In this document: piece by piece, positions 38,071 through 46,966 of the stretch
Layout: the number at the start of each line of letters is the position of its first letter
Numbering within the stretch: the first letter of the stretch is position 1
NCBI GenBank assembly: GCA_948933715.1
Contig: CAQZPH010000001.1
Span: 12,885 to 76,884 of the forward strand
Direction: 5' to 3'
Length of the DNA: 64,000 nt
DNA from: an uncultured Eubacteriales bacterium
Lineage (GTDB): Bacteria; Bacillota; Clostridia; Oscillospirales; Acutalibacteraceae
Program-made: the position numbers and the translations under genes
The notes under the pieces: generated by a model
Seen by the model: the letters and a program-made list of their open reading frames with translations, nothing else
The model's database searches: none
Told to the model about the DNA's origin: nothing

Positions 38071-38100
38071 AAACAACTTCCTTTCCTTTTATCTCACATA

Positions 38101-38223
38101 CATTATGGATCCGGTAATCAAAATCCCTTTTGATTAATTTATATAGATAAAACTATATTTATCTATATAAATCTTCTGCAAGCAGAGTAAAAATTCTGCT
38201 TGCAGAAAGCCGGGTCCATAATG
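38101..38223. repeat. 123-bp cloverleaf palindromic element between lepA and hemW
   Basis: Outer 14-bp stem: 38101-38114 with 38210-38223 (13 Watson-Crick pairs plus one G-T on the plus strand). It encloses three hairpins packed end to end. Hairpin 1 has a 9-bp stem and 4-base loop (38115-38136). Hairpin 2 has 15 bp and a 6-base loop (38137-38172). Hairpin 3 has 13 bp and an 8-base loop (38174-38207). Only one base separates hairpins 2 and 3, and two precede the outer stem. Every base is in the structure, no ORF exists, and it fills most of the 176-bp spacer. Confidence 0.85.
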
Positions 38224-38246
38224 CGTGCTTATATTATAAAATACTG

Positions 38247-40055
38247 CTATTCATCAAGCTTTAAAACAGACATAAATGCATCTTGCGGCACTTCCACTGT
38301 TCCTAATTGTCTCATGCGTTTCTTGCCTTCTTTTTGCTTTTCAAGTAATTTCTTTTTCCTTGTTATATCTCCCCCATAACACTTCGCAAGAACATCTTTG
38401 CGCATAGCTTTAACTGTTTCTCTTGCAATTATTTTGCCACCAATGCAAGCCTGTATTGGAACCTCAAACAATTGTCTTGGTATTTTCTCTTTTAGCTTTT
38501 CTGCCATTTTTCTAGCTCTTTGATAAGCTTTATCTTTGTGGATAATAAAAGACAACGCATCAACCACATCACCGTTTAACATAATATCAAGTTTAACTAA
38601 ATCAGACTGCGCATATCCAATCATCTCATAATCAAATGAAGCATACCCCCTAGTTTTCGATTTTAAAGTATCAAAAAAGTCATACACTATTTCGTTAAGA
38701 GGCATTTCATAATGTATATCCACTCTATCATTGTCAATATATTTCATATCTTTAAAACAGCCACGTCTATCCTGGCAAAGTTCCATAATATTTCCTACAT
38801 AATCAGCCGGTGCATAAATATGAGCATTAGTCATTGGTTCCTCTGCTTTTAAAATTAAACTTGTTTCAGGATAATTCGTTGGATTATCAATGTATACAAC
38901 TTCGCCACCTGTTTTAGTAATTCTATAAATAACACTGGGTGCTGTTGTAATTATATCTAAATTGTATTCCCTTTCTAAACGTTCTTGTATAATCTCCATG
39001 TGCAAAAGCCCAAGAAATCCACATCTAAAACCAAATCCTAAAGCTATAGAAGTTTCTGGTTCAAAAGATAAAGACGCATCATTTAATTGTAATTTTTCAA
39101 GCGATTCTCTAAGATCTCCATATCTTGCTCCATCTACAGGATATATCCCACAAAACACCATGGGATTAACCGCTCTATATCCTGGTAATGGTTCCGCAGC
39201 AGGATTTTCTGTAGTAGTTACTGTATCCCCTACTCGTGCATCGCCAACCGATTTAATTGACGCAGCTATGTACCCAACTTCACCTGCTGCAAGTTCTTTA
39301 GCAGGTTCTATAGAAGTTGCTCTTAAAAATCCACATTCTGTAACAGTAAACTTGGCGCCTGTAGCCATAAGTTTTATTTCATCGCCTGAATGAACCTTTC
39401 CTTCTTTTATTCTAACATATATAATTACGCCTTTATAACTATCATAATAAGAATCAAAAATAAGTGCCTTTAATGGTTTATCGTCCTCTCCTGTTGGGGG
39501 CGGTACTATTTTTACAATGCTTTCTAGTACATCTTTAATATTAAGACCAGTTTTTGCAGATACAAGCGGAGCTTCATCTGCAGGAATCCCAATTATATCT
39601 TCTATCTCATTTTTAACACGTTCTGGATCTGCACTAGGTAAATCTATCTTATTTATAACGGGTACAATCTCAAGGCCTGCATCAACTGCAAGATATGTAT
39701 TTGCAAGTGTTTGTGCTTCTATCCCCTGCGACGCATCAACAACCAAAACTGCTCCTTCGCATGCTGCTAACGACCTTGAAACTTCATAATTAAAGTCAAC
39801 GTGACCGGGCGTATCAATAAGATTAAATATATAATCCTTTCCATCATCTGCTTTATATAAAAGAGTAACTGCATGTGCCTTAATAGTTATACCTCGTTCA
39901 CGTTCAAGGTCCATGTTATCAAGTAACTGGTCCGACATGTCTCTTAAAGCCACAGATTCTGTTTGTTCTAATATTCTGTCTGCTAAAGTGGACTTCCCAT
40001 GATCTATATGGGCTATAATACTAAAATTCCTAATTTGTTCACGCGGGAACGACAA
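38247..40055 (-). CDS. lepA: elongation factor 4 (LepA)
   Basis: Translational GTPase that back-translocates or remodels stalled ribosomes. G1 [15 protein letters not shown] (about residues 15-29), G2/G3 [10 protein letters not shown] and DTPGHVDF (about 81-88), G4 NKIDLP (about 135-140), then the LepA-specific C-terminal domain ending in the [15 protein letters not shown] segment. 602 aa, standard. TTG start at 40055 preceded by GAGGTGA. Confidence 0.97.
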   Translation of the reverse strand: MSFPREQIRNFSIIAHIDHGKSTLADRILEQTESVALRDMSDQLLDNMDLERERGITIKAHAVTLLYKADDGKDYIFNLIDTPGHVDFNYEVSRSLAACEGAVLVVDASQGIEAQTLANTYLAVDAGLEIVPVINKIDLPSADPERVKNEIEDIIGIPADEAPLVSAKTGLNIKDVLESIVKIVPPPTGEDDKPLKALIFDSYYDSYKGVIIYVRIKEGKVHSGDEIKLMATGAKFTVTECGFLRATSIEPAKELAAGEVGYIAASIKSVGDARVGDTVTTTENPAAEPLPGYRAVNPMVFCGIYPVDGARYGDLRESLEKLQLNDASLSFEPETSIALGFGFRCGFLGLLHMEIIQERLEREYNLDIITTAPSVIYRITKTGGEVVYIDNPTNYPETSLILKAEEPMTNAHIYAPADYVGNIMELCQDRRGCFKDMKYIDNDRVDIHYEMPLNEIVYDFFDTLKSKTRGYASFDYEMIGYAQSDLVKLDIMLNGDVVDALSFIIHKDKAYQRARKMAEKLKEKIPRQLFEVPIQACIGGKIIARETVKAMRKDVLAKCYGGDITRKKKLLEKQKEGKKRMRQLGTVEVPQDAFMSVLKLDE

Positions 40056-40111
40056 CTTAAATCACCTCAAAATACATTTATATAACCAAAGTTTCTAGTC
40101 TAAAAGTTAAT

Positions 40112-40165
40112 AGAGATCCCTGAGTTTTTTTTAATCTTTCTACTATAAAGATCTCAAGGACCCCT
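40112..40165 (-). other. bipartite hairpin between lgt and lepA
   Basis: On the minus strand AGGGGTCCTTGAG (40165-40153) pairs over 13 bp with CTCAGGGATCTCT (40124-40112), using four G-U pairs. An inner 6-bp stem (40134-40139 with 40147-40152) is set off by a 9-base A-rich bulge. The wobble pairs suggest an RNA read on the minus strand. No U-run follows, so it does not look like a standard terminator. Confidence 0.5.
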
Positions 40166-40191
40166 TACTAAACTCTAATCATTAATTAAAA

Positions 40192-41028
40192 TTAATTGTT
40201 TTGATCATTAACAAGTAGGCTTTTTTTACTTCTTAACTTAAATAACATAAAAATCCCAACTAAGACTGTAATAACTGCCACCACTTGAGATACTTTTATC
40301 CCAATCCCGGGAATAAGCAAGCTATCTGTTCTTAAAGATTCTACAAAAAAGCGTTCGGTACCATACCAAATAAGGTATAAAAAGAAGACTTGACCGTCAT
40401 ATTTTTTATATTTAACACTAAACATATGCAACAATAAAAATCCTAATATACACCAAATAGATTCATATAAAAAGCAAGGGTGCACTGGAACCCCACCTGT
40501 ATTTTCACTTACCATTCTACAAAATATATCCGTCTTAGTTCCAAACGCTTCTTGGTTTACAAAGTTTCCCCAACGTCCTATACCTTGTCCTATTAAAAAT
40601 CCTAAAGAAGTAATGTCTAGTGCAGATAATAAATCAATGCTTTTTCTCCTTGCTACAAAAGAGCCACCTAAAATTCCACCAATTATTCCACCATATATGG
40701 CAATCCCACCTTGATTTATATATAAAATTTTAAGAGGATTTTTAATATAAAGGTCTCCCGGATAAAAAATCACATAGTATAATCTTGCACCAATTATTCC
40801 ACATATTAAACCAATGATAATTACGTCGACCATATGGTTTACATTTATTTTAAATCGTTTGCAATTAGCAAGAACATACCATAACGCCAAAAGAAAACCA
40901 ACACAAATAATTATTCCATACCAATATATACTAATATTTCCAAGTTTAAAAGCAATTGGGTTAATTTGCAAATTAAAATTAAGCCCAGGGAATTTTACAT
41001 TATAAATCATAGATAACATATTACTCAT
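40192..41028 (-). CDS. lgt: prolipoprotein diacylglyceryl transferase
   Basis: Integral membrane enzyme that attaches diacylglycerol from phosphatidylglycerol to the lipobox cysteine of prelipoproteins. The signature GRWGNFVNQEAFG (about residues 150-162) and the HPCFLYES motif (about 182-189) are present, with about seven hydrophobic helices. 278 aa, normal. It overlaps the M16 gene ymfH by 8 bp, so the three genes ymfF-ymfH-lgt form one operon. Confidence 0.95.
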   Translation of the reverse strand: MSNMLSMIYNVKFPGLNFNLQINPIAFKLGNISIYWYGIIICVGFLLALWYVLANCKRFKINVNHMVDVIIIGLICGIIGARLYYVIFYPGDLYIKNPLKILYINQGGIAIYGGIIGGILGGSFVARRKSIDLLSALDITSLGFLIGQGIGRWGNFVNQEAFGTKTDIFCRMVSENTGGVPVHPCFLYESIWCILGFLLLHMFSVKYKKYDGQVFFLYLIWYGTERFFVESLRTDSLLIPGIGIKVSQVVAVITVLVGIFMLFKLRSKKSLLVNDQNN

Positions 41029-42313
41029 CTTTTTTCCTCCTTAATGGTAAAACTACTGAAAGTGAAGAATTTTTATTATCAAGTTGCTGTTTTAACCTAT
41101 CGTTTACCTGTTCAATAGTGGTATTAGCAATGCATTCAATAGCATGAAAAAGCTCGCGGTTAGAAAAAGCAAGGTTCATCATTGCATTTGATATATTTTC
41201 TGCACTATTAAGCATAGATACATTTCTGCCATAAACCAATTTTTTAGCTCTTTCAAAGTCTTCCTTATTAATTCCATTTTTGTGAAGTTCTAAAACTGCC
41301 TCTTTAATCATTTTAGCCGCTTTGTCAGGATCTTTTGACTCTCCAGAAAAGATAACTGCAGCATATCCTGTTCCTTCAAAGTATTCATAGCCAAAAGAAT
41401 CATTTATTAATTTTTCGTCCATTAAATCTTTATATAACTTAGATGACCTAGATGCAAATGATTGCAAAATAATATCAGTTTGCGCAAGCTGCTCATCAGT
41501 AAGTCTACTATCTTTAGCCTCTTCTTTAAAACCCAGTTGAAAAGTAGGCATTGCAATTTCAAAATGCTGCTCTATTCTATCTGTCACCACATTATAAGGT
41601 TCTTTTGGTAATATACATTCTGGTACCTTGCTGTCACTTTTCTTCACCATTTCATTAACTATTTTAAAAACATTATCAGGATCCACATTTCCCGCAACAC
41701 AAAGCACCATATTGCTAGGATTGTAAAATCCATTATAACACTCATATAAGTTTTCCGGGTTAATCTTAGAAATCGATTCTATACTTCCCGCTATATCTAG
41801 TTTAACCGGATGATTATGATACATAGCAGCAAGTAAATTAAACATTACTCTCCAGGACGGATCATCATCATACATTTTTATTTCTTGACTTATTATTCCA
41901 CGCTCTTTTTCTACAGTTTCATCAGTAAAATACGGAGACTGTACAAAATCTAAAAGTATTTTAAGGGATTCTTCGAATTTTTCAGTGCAAGAAAATAAAT
42001 AGCACGTTAAGTCAAATGAAGTATACGCATTAGCGCAAGCTCCTGTTTTAGCATACTTTGAAAAAGCATCACCATCTTCACTTTCAAATAATTTATGCTC
42101 AAGATAATGTGCAATGCCGGCTGGGACTTTAATCACTTCATCTTTTCCGCATACTTTAAAACTTGTATTTATAGATCCATATTTTGTTCCTATTATTGCA
42201 TAAGTCGAGTTATAACCTTCTTTTGGGTACACAAAAACTTTTAGTCCCGACTCGTGTTCAATAAAAAAATACTTGTCACCGATTCTATCACTTTTTATTT
42301 CTTTTAAAATCAT
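41021..42313 (-). CDS. ymfH: M16 family zinc metallopeptidase, YmfH-like
   Basis: 430-aa insulinase-family (M16) protease. The inverted zinc motif H-x-x-E-H is present as HYLEH (about residues 69-73), with the distal glutamate in EKERGIISQEI about 75 residues on, so this subunit should be catalytic. It pairs with the motif-less protein encoded directly upstream, a typical M16 heterodimer. The TAATG junction (one shared base) with ymfF implies translational coupling. Substrate not known. Confidence 0.9.
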   Translation of the reverse strand: MILKEIKSDRIGDKYFFIEHESGLKVFVYPKEGYNSTYAIIGTKYGSINTSFKVCGKDEVIKVPAGIAHYLEHKLFESEDGDAFSKYAKTGACANAYTSFDLTCYLFSCTEKFEESLKILLDFVQSPYFTDETVEKERGIISQEIKMYDDDPSWRVMFNLLAAMYHNHPVKLDIAGSIESISKINPENLYECYNGFYNPSNMVLCVAGNVDPDNVFKIVNEMVKKSDSKVPECILPKEPYNVVTDRIEQHFEIAMPTFQLGFKEEAKDSRLTDEQLAQTDIILQSFASRSSKLYKDLMDEKLINDSFGYEYFEGTGYAAVIFSGESKDPDKAAKMIKEAVLELHKNGINKEDFERAKKLVYGRNVSMLNSAENISNAMMNLAFSNRELFHAIECIANTTIEQVNDRLKQQLDNKNSSLSVVLPLRRKKDE

Positions 42314-43596
42314 TATGACACCTCCTCGTTCCCGACTAAAGCATAAATCGTATCGAGTTTAATCATATTAGCAGACTTTATAACTTGCTCTTTTGTGACT
42401 TTATTCACATCTTCTACAAATTGTTCAGGAGATAAAAATTCCTTATCAAATACTTGCGATAAATAAAAGCTTTCAAGACCACTTAAAAAATCTCCTATAG
42501 TTCTATAGCTATTTGTTAAACTCTTTTTTGTATTATCTAATTCAGCATCAGTAAAGTTCCCTTTTTTTATTTCTTCAAGCTGATTTAATATTTCTTTTTT
42601 CGCTTTATCTATATTTTTTCTTTCAACGCCGCTTTGCACCAACATGATTCCTTTACTTCTATCATATCCGGCAGAACAATAATAACAAAGGCTTAGTTTT
42701 TCTCTAACATTTAAAAATAGCTTCGACTGAGGTGTAGCCCCAAAAAGAGAAACAGCAACTCTTGTAGCTATAACTTCTGGATCCATAAGTGCCACTCCTG
42801 TTCTAAAGCCCATAACTAATTTAGACTGTGAAATATCCATTTCATCGCTTTTTTCCTTAATATTATCAACGTCTTTTATTATCTGAGTATCGCAATTTAA
42901 AACTTTCTCTCTTTTTATTTTTGAAAAAGCTTTTTTAAAAACTTCAAGTGCAGACTCATTATCCGCATCGCCTAACATCATAATTTCTATTTTGGCTGTT
43001 CTCAATACACGTTTCCAAGCTTCAAATACATCATCAGGAGTTAACCTTAATACTTGAGTTTTTTCCCCAAACCTGCTGATCCCAAATTTCTCTTTTTCGC
43101 ACATAATTTGTTCGCAGCGTATTTTTGCAAGAACCCTTTTATCGTTATATTCAGAATCAATCAATTCTACAAGTTGTCTTTTCTCTTGTTCAACGTTTTC
43201 TTCTTTAAACGTTCCGTTTTCAATCATTGGATCAAAAATTATATCACATAAAAGTTGCGTAAGTTGCGAAGAAAGGCTTTCTCCCGAAAAAGCATATCTA
43301 TCATCTAAAAAAGAAACTGAAACAGTAAGCGTTTGTATGTCTCCTATTTTCCCTACATCTGCAAATAACGATGCTCCATAAAGATCTGCAAGCTTTTTAT
43401 TAAGGCTTGTAAAATCCGGATATTTCCTGCATGAATGGCTTAGCACAAACGGTAAAATAGCATAAGCTGATACGTTTTCACTATCAAGTGGTAAAAATGA
43501 AGTAACTGATATTCTGCCTGTTTTAAAGCGCTGATCTTTTATAACATTAAAATTTATTCCATTATCGATTTCAAAACGAGAAAAACTACTTTTCAC
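42313..43596 (-). CDS. ymfF: M16 family non-catalytic partner, YmfF-like
   Basis: 427-aa M16-fold protein. At the position of the zinc site it reads LPFVLSHSCRKYPDF, without H-x-x-E-H, as in Bacillus YmfF; the C-terminal half keeps the R/Y pair region (LCYYCSAGYDRSKG, about 318-331) that in these heterodimers shapes the substrate cleft. It is the first gene of the ymfF-ymfH-lgt operon. GTG start at 43596 with AGGAGG upstream. Confidence 0.88.
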   Translation of the reverse strand: MKSSFSRFEIDNGINFNVIKDQRFKTGRISVTSFLPLDSENVSAYAILPFVLSHSCRKYPDFTSLNKKLADLYGASLFADVGKIGDIQTLTVSVSFLDDRYAFSGESLSSQLTQLLCDIIFDPMIENGTFKEENVEQEKRQLVELIDSEYNDKRVLAKIRCEQIMCEKEKFGISRFGEKTQVLRLTPDDVFEAWKRVLRTAKIEIMMLGDADNESALEVFKKAFSKIKREKVLNCDTQIIKDVDNIKEKSDEMDISQSKLVMGFRTGVALMDPEVIATRVAVSLFGATPQSKLFLNVREKLSLCYYCSAGYDRSKGIMLVQSGVERKNIDKAKKEILNQLEEIKKGNFTDAELDNTKKSLTNSYRTIGDFLSGLESFYLSQVFDKEFLSPEQFVEDVNKVTKEQVIKSANMIKLDTIYALVGNEEVS

Positions 43597-43725
43597 TAAG
43601 GCCCCTCCTATATTTAATTTTCTAAGCCAAACTATTAATAGTTATTATACCATAAACTATGTTAATTTATCTACCATATAAAGAAAAGTATAATTATAGT
43701 TATTGGGTATTAAACTATCGATTTA

Positions 43726-43753
43726 TTGACTAAAATCAAATCTATGGTAAAAT
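43726..43753 (+). promoter_or_regulatory. promoter of the FHA-rodA gene
   Basis: TTGACT (43726-43731), 16-bp spacer, TAAAAT (43748-43753). The spacer of about 200 bp to the divergent ymfF gene otherwise contains only AT-rich sequence. Confidence 0.6.
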
Positions 43754-43808
43754 TATATATAATCTTTAAGTATATAGTTTTCAAAATAAAATATAGATGG
43801 TGATGAAT

Positions 43809-45476
43809 ATGGATAATAATATCATTTCTTTAGTTCTGTTTTCCATAAGAGTTTTCCTGTCGTTTCTTAGCGTAGTTATTATAACTCTTTGCTTTAAGTC
43901 AATGAGAAATCATACTCGTCGCAACGGAGCTTTAATAATTCTTCAAAATGCTTACACAAAAAAAGAGTACCCGGTTTTATTTTGGGAAAATAGCATTGGA
44001 AGAAGCAAAAATTGCGATATTGTAATTCCTGATTCCACAATCTCAAGGGATCATGCCGTCCTTTTTAGAAGAAAAAATGGTTGGTTTATTTCCGATACTA
44101 ATTCTAAATATGGAGTCCTGGTAAACGGTAAAAAAATAAAAGATAAAACTAAACTCAACATAAATGATACTATATCCCTAGGTGCCACAACCCTTAACCT
44201 CTTGAAAGCATCCGATTCACGTGACATTTCATCAAACTATGAACCGTCTATAAACATTTCTAGTCCTCTAAACCCATCACGAAATCTATTCCTTGTCACT
44301 TTATTTTTAATTTTAAACGGTAGTGAACCGATATTGCAATCCCAGTCTATAAGTTTATATAAAACAGGTCCGCTTGTTATATTCATTTTGTTATCCTGGT
44401 TATTTTTTATTATATCAACATTAATATTAAAACGTCGTACTTTTGAACTTGAAACGTTAGCGATTTTCTTATCAGGAATTGGAATTACACTTATAAGCAA
44501 CGCAAAACCCGACGAAGCTTTTATGCAATTATTAACCACAGCTATTGGGATGGTTTTATTTTGCGTAATAATTGGAATCATAAAAAATCCTGATATTGCT
44601 GGAAAAATGCAAATTATGATCGCCATTTTAGCAGTTGGTTTATTTATTGTTAACTTAATTTTTGCAAAAGAAATAAACGGGGCAAAAAACTGGATAACTC
44701 TTGCATCGTTTTCTATACAACCATCGGAATTTATAAAAATAGCTTTTATATTTGTAGGCGCTTCAACGCTTGATGATTTGCAAACTACCAAAAGTTTAAC
44801 ATGGTTTATTTTATTCTCTTCTATATGTATAGGATGTCTCTTCCTCATGAAAGATTTTGGTACTGCGTGTATATTCTTTGTAGCTTTTTTAGTAATTGCA
44901 TTTATGCGTTCTGGAAGCATCCGTACACTTATTTTATCCTGCAGTGCCGCTGCTTTGGGAGTATTTTTAATTCTAACCTTTAAACCATATATAAAAGACA
45001 GGTTTTCAGTATGGGGGAATGTGTGGGAGCATGCAAACGAATTAGGGTTTCAGCAAACTCGTGTACTTGCATACAGTGCAAGTGGTGGGTTATTTGGTGT
45101 AGGCGTTGGTAACGGATGTTTAAAAAACGTTTTTGCATCTATAGGTGACCTTATGTTTGGAGTGGTCTGCGAAGAAATGGGACTTATTGTCGCTATTACT
45201 ATTGCGCTTATACTTGCTGGTTTCTCATTTTCTGCACACTCTCAAACTTCCAAAAGCCGTTCTACATTTTATTCCATTAGTTCTTGTGCCGCTGCTTCTA
45301 TGCTAATATTTCAAGCTGCACTACATATTTTTGGAACAACAGATATCCTGCCTTTAACTGGTGTAACCTTGCCATTTGTCAGCCTTGGTGGTTCAAGTAT
45401 GATATCTTCGTTTGGGCTTTTAGCTTTTATAAAAGCTGCTGATGAAAGAACTTATGCCCTTAAAAAAACTTATTAG
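43809..45476 (+). CDS. FHA domain fused to an FtsW/RodA/SpoVE family lipid II polymerase
   Basis: 555-aa fusion. Residues about 1-25 are a transmembrane helix. An FHA phosphothreonine-binding domain follows (about 40-125) with IGRSKNCDIVI, STISRDHAVL and a final NG. A SEDS-family membrane domain of about ten helices then starts near 165. SEDS hallmarks: GAKNWI, QPSEFIKIAF, AYSASGGLFGVGVGNG with DLMFGVVCEEMG, and LPLTGVTLPFVSLGGSS near the C-terminus. It should polymerise glycan strands with the PBP encoded 11 bp downstream. Actinobacteria have separate fha and rodA genes in the pknAB cluster; here both functions are in one chain. The FHA domain could bind phosphorylated partners of PrkC. I favour the ATG at 43809 (GGTGAT upstream) over 43797. 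Confidence 0.92.
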   Translation: MDNNIISLVLFSIRVFLSFLSVVIITLCFKSMRNHTRRNGALIILQNAYTKKEYPVLFWENSIGRSKNCDIVIPDSTISRDHAVLFRRKNGWFISDTNSKYGVLVNGKKIKDKTKLNINDTISLGATTLNLLKASDSRDISSNYEPSINISSPLNPSRNLFLVTLFLILNGSEPILQSQSISLYKTGPLVIFILLSWLFFIISTLILKRRTFELETLAIFLSGIGITLISNAKPDEAFMQLLTTAIGMVLFCVIIGIIKNPDIAGKMQIMIAILAVGLFIVNLIFAKEINGAKNWITLASFSIQPSEFIKIAFIFVGASTLDDLQTTKSLTWFILFSSICIGCLFLMKDFGTACIFFVAFLVIAFMRSGSIRTLILSCSAAALGVFLILTFKPYIKDRFSVWGNVWEHANELGFQQTRVLAYSASGGLFGVGVGNGCLKNVFASIGDLMFGVVCEEMGLIVAITIALILAGFSFSAHSQTSKSRSTFYSISSCAAASMLIFQAALHIFGTTDILPLTGVTLPFVSLGGSSMISSFGLLAFIKAADERTYALKKTY

Positions 45477-45487
45477 GTGGTATATTT

Positions 45488-46870
45488 ATGAGGAATACAC
45501 GAACTCGTTCAATAGTGTTGTCATTAATGACTTTACTATTTCTTTTTGGGATTGGCCTTTTTGTATTTAGATATATTACAAATGCTAGTTCATGGGCTTT
45601 TAGCCCCGTAAACAAACATTTTTCTCGTGAACAACTAGTTAAAGCTGGCGATATTGTAGATTGTAATAACGTTTTGCTTGCACACAGTGAAAACGGTAAA
45701 CGCAAATATAATGACGATGAAAATACTCGCCGCGCACTTTTGCATACTGTAGGCGATAATACTTCTCATATACCAAGCTCTGTTCAAACTTTATATCATG
45801 ATGAATTATATGGATATAACTTTATTTTAGGTGTAAATTCCCCAGAAGTCTTAGGTAAAAGTAAAAATATAAAGATTACTCTTGATAGTGAGGTTTGCAA
45901 AGTTGCACTAAATGCGCTTGGTAGTCATAAGGGTGCTGTGTGTGTATATAACTATAAAACTGGAGAAATTGTTTGCATGGTAAGCACACCCACTTATGAC
46001 CCCTATCACCCTGAAGTAGTTGAAAAAGATAGTTCAGAAAAATATGAAGGTGCCTATATTAATAGAGTCCTTAATTCATCATATACCCCTGGTTCTGTGT
46101 TTAAAATTATTACTAGTGCATCAGGGCTTGCCTACCTTGATGATATGGAAAATAAAACTTATTCTTGCCATCAAACAGAACTAGTAAATAATAAGAAAAT
46201 CACATGTCTTGGTTCTCATGGAGATATAAACCTTAAAAATGCTATGATGAGATCTTGCAACATTTATTTTGCAGATCTTGCAATTGAGCTTGGCAATGAA
46301 CAAATGACAAATACCGCTAATTCTATGGGTTTTAATCGAAGTTTTCAAATCGATAGAGTAAAAACTAAAAAAAGTTTTTATAACGTTGATAAAGCTGATG
46401 ACTATAATCTAGGTTGGTCTGGTATTGGCCAATATAATGACTTATTAAACCCCATGCATAGCGTAATTTTGATGGGTGCAGTTGCAAATTCTGGAGAGGC
46501 TTGCACCCCGCATTTTATAAAAGATATTTATTTAGACAAGCCTTCAAGTAATGCAAGGTACCGTACTTTAGGCTCAAAAGAAAAACTTTTGCCTAAAAAT
46601 ACCGCAGATATACTTAAGGGTATAATGAGATATAATGTTACTGCAAATTATGGAGACTCTATGTTTCCCCATTTAAATGTATGTGCCAAGACTGGAACTG
46701 CTGAAGTTGGGGAGGATAAAGAACCTCACGGATGGATGATTGGTTTTTCATCTAATGATGACACACCTTTGGCATTTTGCGTAATTGTAGAAAACTCAGG
46801 TTATGGTTCTAAAACTGCTGGTCCTATTGCTGAAAAAGTTTTAAACTACGCTGCAAAGAGATTAAAATAA
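45488..46870 (+). CDS. penicillin-binding protein, transpeptidase (PbpA/FtsI-like)
   Basis: 460-aa class B-type PBP: an N-terminal membrane anchor (about 9-28), a short pedestal without the large dimerisation domain, and a transpeptidase domain. Active-site motifs are S-x-x-K in TPGSVFKI (serine near residue 203), S-x-N as SCN (near 256) and KTGTAEV (near 399). It resembles actinobacterial PbpA, the partner of RodA, and follows the FHA-RodA gene by 11 bp. Together they form a glycan polymerase/cross-linker pair for elongation or spore wall synthesis. Confidence 0.93.
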   Translation: MRNTRTRSIVLSLMTLLFLFGIGLFVFRYITNASSWAFSPVNKHFSREQLVKAGDIVDCNNVLLAHSENGKRKYNDDENTRRALLHTVGDNTSHIPSSVQTLYHDELYGYNFILGVNSPEVLGKSKNIKITLDSEVCKVALNALGSHKGAVCVYNYKTGEIVCMVSTPTYDPYHPEVVEKDSSEKYEGAYINRVLNSSYTPGSVFKIITSASGLAYLDDMENKTYSCHQTELVNNKKITCLGSHGDINLKNAMMRSCNIYFADLAIELGNEQMTNTANSMGFNRSFQIDRVKTKKSFYNVDKADDYNLGWSGIGQYNDLLNPMHSVILMGAVANSGEACTPHFIKDIYLDKPSSNARYRTLGSKEKLLPKNTADILKGIMRYNVTANYGDSMFPHLNVCAKTGTAEVGEDKEPHGWMIGFSSNDDTPLAFCVIVENSGYGSKTAGPIAEKVLNYAAKRLK

Positions 46871-46904
46871 ACCTAGCAAACTACACGTTCTTAAAACCCT
46901 TACC

Positions 46905-46933
46905 TTGACAGACCTATCGGTCCATGCTATAAT
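46905..46933 (+). promoter_or_regulatory. consensus promoter with a dyad in the spacer, ABC exporter operon
   Basis: Exact TTGACA (46905-46910), 17-bp spacer, exact TATAAT (46928-46933). The spacer begins with GACC-TATC-GGTC (46911-46922), a short inverted repeat. Such placement suggests a repressor operator (for example TetR or MarR type), but no regulator gene is adjacent. Confidence 0.75.
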
Positions 46934-46966
46934 TAGAAACAGCGAAATCAAGGAGGTACCCCTTAA

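Noticed and set aside
38101..38223. tRNA-like cloverleaf
   Set aside because: Arms are 9-15 bp, total 123 bp, and there is no T-loop consensus, anticodon-like loop or CCA end, so it is not a tRNA or tmRNA fragment.
40056..40191. T-box leader before lepA
   Set aside because: No specifier loop, no TGGNACCGCG-like T-box sequence; only the bipartite hairpin is present.
42313..43596. Decayed protease (lost zinc motif)
   Set aside because: The YmfF partner of M16 pairs normally lacks HxxEH; the reading frame is intact and length is normal.
44237..44920. 227-aa ORF on the minus strand
   Set aside because: Lies wholly inside the FHA-RodA gene; its apparent hydrophobicity mirrors the membrane helices on the other strand.
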